Shown: positions 58,719-64,000 of the stretch, one piece after another
Layout: each line of letters begins with the position of its first letter
Numbering within the stretch: the stretch's first letter is position 1
Assembly: GCA_015068225.1 (NCBI GenBank)
Contig: SVKX01000005.1
Span: 1-64,000, forward strand
Origin: Oscillospiraceae bacterium
GTDB lineage: Bacteria > Bacillota > Clostridia > Oscillospirales > Oscillospiraceae
Reading direction: 5' to 3'
DNA: 64,000 nt
The notes under the pieces: model-generated
What the model saw: the letters and a program-made list of their open reading frames with translations, nothing else
Told to the model about the DNA's origin: nothing
The model's database searches: none
Made by a program: the position numbers and the translations under genes

Positions 58719-60965
58719 ATGGCACGTAAGAAGAAAGAACCGGAACAGAAAAAGAAGATCGACACCAGCGGCGTAGTGGGTCTGGTGGGCTCTACCACAG
58801 AGCAGCCCGTCACCGAAACCCTGGAAGTCAACTATATGCCTTACGCCATGTCCGTCATCGTTTCCCGGGCCATCCCCGAGATAGACGGTTTCAAGCCCTC
58901 TCACCGTAAGCTCTTGTACACCATGTACAAAATGGGTCTGCTCTCCGGCGGACGGACAAAATCTGCCAATATTGTGGGCCAGACCATGCGCCTGAATCCC
59001 CATGGCGATGCAGCAATTTATGAGACCATGGTCCGTCTGGCCCGCGGAAATGAGAGCCTGCTCCATCCCTTTGTGGATTCCAAGGGCAACTTCGGTAAAG
59101 TTTACTCCCGGGATATGGCCTACGCCGCATCCCGTTATACGGAAGCCAAGCTGGATGCCATCAGCGCGGAGCTTTTCCGGGATATCGATCTGGACACTGT
59201 GGATATGGTGGACAATTACGATGCCACCATGAAAGAGCCCAGCTTGCTTCCTACTACTTTCCCCAATGTGCTGGTATCGGCCAATCAGGGCATCGCCGTT
59301 GGTATGGCCTCCAATATCTGCTCCTTCAACCTGAAGGAGATCTGTGATACTGCCATCGCGTTGATGCGCAATCCTGATCATGATATTCTGGAGACCCTTC
59401 CCGGTCCGGATTTTTCCACCGGCGGTCAGCTTCTTTTCGACGAAGCCACCACCCGTGAGATCTACCAGACAGGCCGCGGCAGCTTCAAGCTGAGAGCCAA
59501 GTGGCACTATGTGAAGGAGGGCAACCTCATCGAGGTCACGGAGATCCCCTATACCACCACCTCGGAAGCCATTATGGACAAGGTGGCGGATCTCATTAAG
59601 GCCGGCAAGATCAAGGAAATCGCGGACATGCGGGATGAGACAGACCTTAGCGGCCTGAAGCTTGCCATTGACCTGCGCCGGGGTGTGGAGCCGGAGAAGC
59701 TGATGCAAAAGCTTATGCGGCTGACGCCTTTGCAGGATTCTTTCTCCTGCAATTTCAACGTTCTCATTGCCGGTATGCCCAAAGTTCTGGGCGTAGGCGA
59801 GATCCTGGAGGAGTGGACCGCATGGCGTACGGACTGCGTCAAGCGGCGGATCTATTTCCAGGTCCAGAAGAAGGAGGAGCGGCTGCACCTTTTGAAGGGT
59901 TTGGAGCGGATCCTTCTGGATATCGATAAGGCCATTGCCATCATTCGGGAAACAGAGCTGGAGAGCGAGGTTATCCCCAATTTGATGATTGGCTTCGGCA
60001 TTGACGAAGTGCAGGCAAATTATGTTGCGGAGATCAAGCTGCGCAATATTAACAAAGAGTACATCCTGAAGCAGACCAAGGCCATCTCCCAGCTGGAGAA
60101 GGAGATCCAGGAGCTGAATGCTACGCTGAAGAGCGCCGCCAAGCTTCAGAATGTGATCATCGGTGAGCTGGAAGAGGTCAGCAGGAAATTCGGTAAGGAC
60201 CGGAAGACCGAGATCCTCTACGCATCCGAGGAAATTGAGCCGGAGGACGAAGCCGAAGATATCCCTGACTATCCTGTAACACTGTTCGTATCCAAAGAAG
60301 GATACCTGAAAAAGATCACCGCCCAAAGTCTTCGGATGTCCGGTGAGCAGAAGTTCAAGGAAGGCGACGCATTGGCATTCTCGGTGGAGACAACGAACCG
60401 TGCAGAGATTCTGGTATTTACCGATAAGTTCCAGTGCTATAAATCCCGCCTTTCTGACTTTGAGGACTCAAAGGCATCCCTTCTGGGCGATTATCTGCCC
60501 CAGAAGCTGGGTATGGAACAGGGTGAGACTGTGGTGCAGGTGCTGCTGCCGGGAGATTATAAGGGCTTTGTGCTGTTCTTCTTTGAAAACGGAAAGGTGG
60601 CCAAGGTGCCTTTGAGTGCCTATGAGACCAAAACCAACCGCAAAAAGCTCACCGGCGCATACTCGGATAAGAGTGCCCTAAAAACAGCTATGGCGATGCA
60701 GACGGATGAGCAGGTGGCAGTCTATTCCACAGATGCAAGAGCTGTCATCTTCTCCACAGCGCAGCTTCTGCCCAAAACTACCCGCAATACCCAGGGCGTC
60801 AGCGTAATGAGTTTGAAAAAGAAGGCTGCGGTAAGCTATGCCGTAAAGGCTGCTGACAGCGGCATTACCAATCAGAGTCGCTACCGCACCAGAACGCTGC
60901 CCTCTGCCGGCGCGATCCTGAAGCAGGAGGATACACCGGAAAAACAGATCAGCTTTGAGCTGTAA
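58719..60965 (+). CDS. parC: type II topoisomerase subunit A (ParC-like)
   Basis: DNA-cleaving subunit, 748 residues from the ATG at 58719 (AAGGAG). The catalytic tyrosine is Y140 in AYAASRYTEAKL; the quinolone-region counterpart is LNPHGDAAIYETM. The tower, coiled coil (about 430-490) and a short C-terminal region without a clear GyrA-box (QRRGGKG) follow, which supports a topo IV type. Partner of parE upstream and separated from it only by the 99-bp repeat. YitT and lipoprotein genes follow closely. Confidence 0.9.
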   Translation: MARKKKEPEQKKKIDTSGVVGLVGSTTEQPVTETLEVNYMPYAMSVIVSRAIPEIDGFKPSHRKLLYTMYKMGLLSGGRTKSANIVGQTMRLNPHGDAAIYETMVRLARGNESLLHPFVDSKGNFGKVYSRDMAYAASRYTEAKLDAISAELFRDIDLDTVDMVDNYDATMKEPSLLPTTFPNVLVSANQGIAVGMASNICSFNLKEICDTAIALMRNPDHDILETLPGPDFSTGGQLLFDEATTREIYQTGRGSFKLRAKWHYVKEGNLIEVTEIPYTTTSEAIMDKVADLIKAGKIKEIADMRDETDLSGLKLAIDLRRGVEPEKLMQKLMRLTPLQDSFSCNFNVLIAGMPKVLGVGEILEEWTAWRTDCVKRRIYFQVQKKEERLHLLKGLERILLDIDKAIAIIRETELESEVIPNLMIGFGIDEVQANYVAEIKLRNINKEYILKQTKAISQLEKEIQELNATLKSAAKLQNVIIGELEEVSRKFGKDRKTEILYASEEIEPEDEAEDIPDYPVTLFVSKEGYLKKITAQSLRMSGEQKFKEGDALAFSVETTNRAEILVFTDKFQCYKSRLSDFEDSKASLLGDYLPQKLGMEQGETVVQVLLPGDYKGFVLFFFENGKVAKVPLSAYETKTNRKKLTGAYSDKSALKTAMAMQTDEQVAVYSTDARAVIFSTAQLLPKTTRNTQGVSVMSLKKKAAVSYAVKAADSGITNQSRYRTRTLPSAGAILKQEDTPEKQISFEL

Positions 60966-60978
60966 TTTGGAGGATCAA

Positions 60979-61842
60979 ATGAAGAAAAAACTGCGCTCTG
61001 CCCTTTGGTTCGGACGGATCATTCTGGGGTGTGTGTTGTTTGCCCTTGGTTTTGACCTGTTTCTGGCGCCCAACGCACTGAATGCAGGCGGTCTTTCAGG
61101 CCTGTCCTTGATTCTGGTGCATGTACTGAAAGTAGGTTCGGTAGGTGGTTTTACCATGCTGATGAACCTGCCGTTGTTTGCACTGGCGGGAATCAAGATC
61201 GGAAAGAAGTTTTTTGCCGGTTCTTTGGTGGGTATGATCGTCAGTTCCACAGCTATGGATCTGCTTACCGGATTGCCTGTTCCGGAAACAGAGCCCCTGC
61301 TGGCTGCGCTGTATGGCGGCGTGATCTGTGGGCTGGGGCTGGGAGTGGTATTTGCCACCGGAGCATCTACCGGCGGCTCGGATATTATCGTAAGGCTCTT
61401 GAAACGGAAAATGCAGCATGTGCCCATTGGTACCATCAATATCTGTTTTGATCTGGCTGTGGCGGCCCTGACAGGACTTGCATTTCAGGATATGGGAAGC
61501 TCCTTGTATAGCGGCGTGGCGATTTTCGTCACGGGCCGGGTGGTGGATGCGGTGGTGTACCGGTTTGACTATTCCAAGGTGGCGCTGATCATTTCCAAAG
61601 AGCACGAAGCCATTGCCCATGGGATCGCAGAGGAGCTGCAAAGAGGCGCTACCTATCTTCACGGGCAGGGCACCTACAGCCAACAGGATCGGGAAGTGAT
61701 CCTGACAGCGGTGAGACGGCAGCAGCTTGCAGATCTGAAGCGACTGGTGGTAGAGCGGGATCCGGATGCGTTTATTATTGTTCAGGAGGCACATCAGGTG
61801 CTGGGAGACGGCTTCTCCCGTTACAGCAAGGATGCGCTTTAA
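60979..61842 (+). CDS. YitT family membrane protein
   Basis: 287 residues from the ATG at 60979 (GGAGG upstream), 13 bp after parC. Five hydrophobic helices (about 10-30, 50-70, 75-95, 105-125 and 150-172) and the signatures LFLAPNALNAGGLSGLSLIL and GLGVVFATGASTGGSDIIVRLL; the cytoplasmic C-terminus is a DUF2179 domain (HGIAEELQRGATYLHGQGTYSQQDREVILTAVRRQQL). The family is widespread in Firmicutes with no firmly established role. Confidence 0.92.
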   Translation: MKKKLRSALWFGRIILGCVLFALGFDLFLAPNALNAGGLSGLSLILVHVLKVGSVGGFTMLMNLPLFALAGIKIGKKFFAGSLVGMIVSSTAMDLLTGLPVPETEPLLAALYGGVICGLGLGVVFATGASTGGSDIIVRLLKRKMQHVPIGTINICFDLAVAALTGLAFQDMGSSLYSGVAIFVTGRVVDAVVYRFDYSKVALIISKEHEAIAHGIAEELQRGATYLHGQGTYSQQDREVILTAVRRQQLADLKRLVVERDPDAFIIVQEAHQVLGDGFSRYSKDAL

Positions 61843-61857
61843 GTAAGGAGGGGTGAT

Positions 61858-63018
61858 ATGAAACGGATAATCTTTATGCTAGTGGCAGTGAGCCTACTGC
61901 TCAGCGGCTGTGCCAGCCTTTTTGATGGCAGCTATGTTTCTGTAACCCCTCATAAGGAACAGAACACCCAGACAGACAGCGGTTCTATCCATGTAAAGAA
62001 TTATGATGAGCTTTGTGACGCGCTTGCCAATATGGCGCAAAGCGGCACAGAGAGTGGTATTCTTTATGTATCCCACTATGATCAGAGCAAAGTGGATGGG
62101 GACATGGAAAAGGCTGTGAAGCGAACGCTGGAAAAAGATCCCATCGCAGCCTATGCGGTGGACGAGGTACAGTGGGAACTGGGTACCAACAGCGGCCAGA
62201 GCGCCGTTGCGGTGACCATTTCTTATGTCCATGACCGGACAGAGATCCGCAAGATCCGTCAGGCAGAGGATCTGAAAGCTGCGGAATCGATTATCGCAGA
62301 GGCCTTGCAGGACTGTGAGACCGGTGTGGTTTTATATCTGCAGAGCTTTACCAAGACGGATTTTGTCCAGCTGGTAGAGGACTATGCGGACCGGCATCCC
62401 CAGTATGTCATGGAGACCCCGCAGGTGATTGTAAATCTCTACCCGGATAAGGGCGCGGCCCGGGTGGTGGAACTGAAATTCAGCTATCAGACCAGCCGGG
62501 AATCCCTGCGGGCTATGCAGAATCAGGTGCGTCCGGTGTTTACATCCGCATCGTTGTATGTCAGCGGCGATGCCCAGGACCGGGAGAAATTCTCTCAGCT
62601 CTACTCCTTTTTGATGGAGCGCTATGATTATCAACTGGAAACCTCTATTACGCCGGCATACAGCCTGCTGCGGCATGGTGTGGGCGATGCTGAGGCCTTT
62701 GCATCGGTATATGCTGCCATGTGCCGGGCGGCGGGGCTGGAATGCCTGACTGTCAGCGGCACACGCTGGGGTGAGCCCTGGTACTGGAACATGATCGAGG
62801 ATAACGGAAAGTATTACCATGTGGATCTGCTGCGGTGCAGTCAGGAGGAACTGTTCTACGAGCGCACCGATGAGGAAATGGAAGGCTATGTCTGGGACTA
62901 TTCCGCTTTCCCGAAAAGCGAGCCGAGTGTGGAGCCCACAGACCCCACAGAACCCGTAGACCCAACGACTCCAACGGAGCAGACACAGGCAACCCAGGCT
63001 GCGTCGCCGGAAGCGTGA
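61858..63018 (+). CDS. lipoprotein with inactive transglutaminase-like domain
   Basis: 386 residues; AAGGAGGGG precedes the ATG, 15 bp after yitT. Lipobox LLSGCAS lipidates Cys18. The C-terminal part has the transglutaminase-like fold signature: RYDYQLETS...LLRHGVGDAEAFASVYAAMCRAAGLECLTVSGTRWGEPWYWNMIEDNGKYYHVDLLR. The catalytic Cys position (GVCxGYA in active members) reads GVGDAEA and the HAWN histidine reads PWYWN, so enzymatic activity is unlikely although the final Asp (HVDLL) remains. The C-terminus is a proline/threonine-rich tail of about 35 residues. Possibly a binding or structural module at the membrane face. Confidence 0.8.
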   Translation: MKRIIFMLVAVSLLLSGCASLFDGSYVSVTPHKEQNTQTDSGSIHVKNYDELCDALANMAQSGTESGILYVSHYDQSKVDGDMEKAVKRTLEKDPIAAYAVDEVQWELGTNSGQSAVAVTISYVHDRTEIRKIRQAEDLKAAESIIAEALQDCETGVVLYLQSFTKTDFVQLVEDYADRHPQYVMETPQVIVNLYPDKGAARVVELKFSYQTSRESLRAMQNQVRPVFTSASLYVSGDAQDREKFSQLYSFLMERYDYQLETSITPAYSLLRHGVGDAEAFASVYAAMCRAAGLECLTVSGTRWGEPWYWNMIEDNGKYYHVDLLRCSQEELFYERTDEEMEGYVWDYSAFPKSEPSVEPTDPTEPVDPTTPTEQTQATQAASPEA

Positions 63019-63023
63019 GAATA

Positions 63024-63055
63024 TTTTTTGGCGCACCGTCAGGTGCGCCAAAAAA
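63024..63055. other. perfect palindrome without a T-run
   Basis: 14-bp inverted repeat TTTTTTGGCGCACC/GGTGCGCCAAAAAA with a 4-base centre. T's come first and A's last on both strands, so it lacks the 3' U-run of an intrinsic terminator, though it sits where one is expected. Confidence 0.6.
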
Positions 63056-63069
63056 TAAGAAAAAAACTA

Positions 63070-63097
63070 TTGACAAATTTTAAAACAGTGCTATAAT
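63070..63097 (+). promoter_or_regulatory. promoter of tRNA-Gly
   Basis: TTGACA (63070-63075), 16-bp spacer, TATAAT (63092-63097). Confidence 0.85.
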
Positions 63098-63109
63098 GTC
63101 ACTTGTTAC

Positions 63110-63185
63110 GCGGGTGTAGCTCATCCGGTAGAGCGCCACCTTGCCAAGGTGGAGGTAGCGAGTTCGAGCCTCGTCACCCGCTCCA
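63110..63185 (+). tRNA. tRNA-Gly(GCC)
   Basis: Acceptor GCGGGTG/CACCCGC, D-stem GCTC/GAGC, anticodon stem CCACC/GGTGG with loop TTGCCAA (anticodon GCC), T-arm GCGAGTTCGAGCCTCGT, encoded CCA. Its 3' part and terminator are repeated exactly 180 bp downstream. Confidence 0.97.
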
Positions 63186-63223
63186 AATAAGAAAAAGTCG
63201 CCTTTTGGCGACTTTTTTCTTTT
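63165..63223 (+). repeat. 59-bp direct repeat, copy 1 (tRNA-Gly 3' end plus terminator)
   Basis: Identical to 63345-63403. Contains the T-arm 3' strand, acceptor 3' strand, CCA and the terminator stem AAAAAGTCGCC/GGCGACTTTTT (63192-63202/63207-63217). Confidence 0.95.
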
Positions 63224-63239
63224 TGTGTAAGTGAAAAAA

Positions 63240-63352
63240 GAGGCTCGAATAATTTAAATGCAACAGTCCTGTGGACTGTTGCTCGCCACCGGCTGGACGG
63301 CGGCGACACCATGATTTTCGCCCGTTCCCGGGCGAAAATGCAAACGAGCCTC
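63240..63352 (+). repeat. tRNA-associated inverted T-arm element, copy B
   Basis: 113 bp bounded by GAGGCTCG (63240-63247) and CGAGCCTC (63345-63352), the T-arm of tRNA-Gly. Inside: ATTTAAATGC box, hairpin AACAGTCC/GGACTGTT (63262-63269/63273-63280), hairpin TCGCCACCG/CGGCGGCGA with loop GCTGGA (63283-63291/63298-63306), then ACACCATG, then hairpin ATTTTCGCCC/GGGCGAAAAT (63314-63323/63330-63339). The best preserved copy. Confidence 0.8.
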
Positions 63353-63403
63353 GTCACCCGCTCCAAATAAGAAAAAGTCGCCTTTTGGCGACTTTTTTCT
63401 TTT
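63345..63403 (+). repeat. 59-bp direct repeat, copy 2 (orphan tRNA-Gly 3' end plus terminator)
   Basis: Exact copy of 63165-63223, without a 5' tRNA half. Its terminator (63372-63401) can also serve the leftward gene that ends at 63421. Confidence 0.95.
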
Positions 63404-63420
63404 GAAGTTATAAAAACAAT

Positions 63421-64000
63421 TCAGACGCTCAAATAGCTGGCGATTGCCTGAGTTTCCAGTGTTATGCCAAACCGGGCGGTTAGGTAATCCAAACATCCTT
63501 CTGTATAGGGGTTGCAGTTTAGCAGAAGTGCAACTTGCGAGAGCACTTTTTCCGGAGGGATCCGGCCCAAAGTCAGGTTTTGATATAAGCCGTTTGCACG
63601 ATTGTTATCCTGCTCGTTAGGATACCATACGTCGAATCCCCGCTGATTCAAACGGAAGGTTAAGGATAAGAATACACGCCAGTAGTCAATGTATGCGCGC
63701 TCCATTAAAAGGTCCAGATTTATCCTGCCAAAAAGTTCTGCGCGCTGTTTTTGTGTAACATTGGCGTTTTTGATGTCGATTTCCGCGATTGTATTTACGG
63801 CAGCATTGACCGCAAGGGCAGCGGCAAATCCGCCCAGACCGTGAAACACCATGCCGGGCATCATGTTGTATACTTTGATCTTCTTATCCTGGTTTGCTTC
63901 GATGGTTTTATTGAAGCTTTCGATCACCACGTCCACATCTTCGCCACACAGGCAAAAATCGGCGGTATGCTGGGACTCGAACTGCTCAGGAGAAATATCA
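63421..64000 (-). CDS. unidentified protein, C-terminal part
   Basis: Open on the minus strand from the window edge to the stop at 63421, so the N-terminus is missing. The visible 192 or so residues start with SPEQFESQHTADFCLCGEDVDVVIESFNKTIEANQDKK, a CxC pair and a helical stretch. A hydrophobic alanine-rich segment (GLGGFAAALAVNAAVNTIAE) follows. The C-terminus is helical and aromatic (MERAYIDYWRVFLSLTFRLNQRGFDVWYPNEQDNN...NCNPYTEGCLDYLTARFGI). I recognise no family. It may be a peptide or zinc-ribbon protein with a membrane segment, but this is a guess. Confidence 0.6.
   Translation of the reverse strand, partial: DISPEQFESQHTADFCLCGEDVDVVIESFNKTIEANQDKKIKVYNMMPGMVFHGLGGFAAALAVNAAVNTIAEIDIKNANVTQKQRAELFGRINLDLLMERAYIDYWRVFLSLTFRLNQRGFDVWYPNEQDNNRANGLYQNLTLGRIPPEKVLSQVALLLNCNPYTEGCLDYLTARFGITLETQAIASYLSV

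Noticed and set aside
63024..63055. Intrinsic terminator after the transglutaminase-like lipoprotein gene
   Set aside because: The palindrome is followed by A's rather than T's on both strands, so it is listed as a palindrome only.
63345..63403. A second tRNA-Gly gene
   Set aside because: Only the 3' part is present; no D-arm, anticodon arm or 5' acceptor strand precedes it.

Overview
The window looks like chromosome from a spore-lineage, anaerobic gut Clostridia, most likely Oscillospiraceae/Ruminococcaceae. Evidence: a full Spo0A; ribosomal protein L27 with the Firmicutes-type cleavable N-terminus and its protease gene prp beside it; PPi-dependent phosphofructokinase; PduL in place of the usual Pta; near-consensus SigA promoters (TTGACA, 17 bp, TATAAT) and strong AGGAGG ribosome binding sites throughout; base composition in the mid-50s % GC by eye. 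This is inference from gene content; no 16S gene is present.

Layout. 1-0.5 kb: the last genes of something phage-like (a holin-like protein) running up to the 3' end of a tRNA-Arg(CCG) gene. 0.6-7.2 kb: ftsH, an LTA-synthase-like sulfatase, rlmB and a degenerate P-type-ATPase-like membrane protein. 7.5-15.4 kb: an EF-G2-type GTPase, pduL, an RsmF-type rRNA methylase, murA, divergent cysK/cysE, and a DUF1292 protein. 15.4-19 kb: kdgK-eda behind a consensus promoter with a perfect 15-bp operator-like dyad, a thioesterase, spo0A. 19-34 kb: two peptidases, then carbohydrate catabolism (msmX/ugpC-type ABC ATPase, malQ, glgP, and divergent fba/pfp) with prfC and a membrane glycosyltransferase between. 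34.5-41 kb: a leftward run including ymdB, sbcD-like and sbcC/YhaN-like genes and an AraC regulator. 41-44 kb: rplU-prp-rpmA and obg. 44-54.5 kb: tRNA genes, transporters, a GH2 beta-galactosidase, a PIG-L deacetylase with a pentapeptide-repeat stalk. 54.6-63 kb: mutY, a PHP phosphatase, parE/parC homologues, a YitT protein and a transglutaminase-like lipoprotein. The right edge cuts a leftward unknown gene.

Five tRNA genes are present: Arg(CCG), Val(GAC), Gln(CTG), Arg(ACG) and Gly(GCC). The strongest unexplained signal is downstream of four of them. A small element of about 85-113 bp lies just past each tRNA terminator, always in the same orientation as the tRNA. Its two ends are inverted copies of the T-arm of that particular tRNA. 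It has a GC-rich hairpin core (in two copies with a conserved GCTGGA loop and compensatory stem changes) and its far end repeats the 3' part of the tRNA, in one case including the terminator (59-bp exact repeat). A decayed fifth copy lies beside the tRNA-Gln copy. I do not recognise this family. A separate dispersed palindromic repeat of about 99 bp separates parE and parC.

Functionally the window is mostly housekeeping. Maltodextrin/glycogen (msmX-type ATPase, malQ, glgP), lower glycolysis entry (pfp, fba), KDPG cleavage (kdgK, eda), acetyl-phosphate (pduL), cysteine synthesis (cysE, cysK) and cell wall precursor synthesis (murA) are covered. Ribosome biogenesis and translation genes (rplU, rpmA, prp, obg, rlmB, rsmF, prfC, EF-G2) are over-represented.
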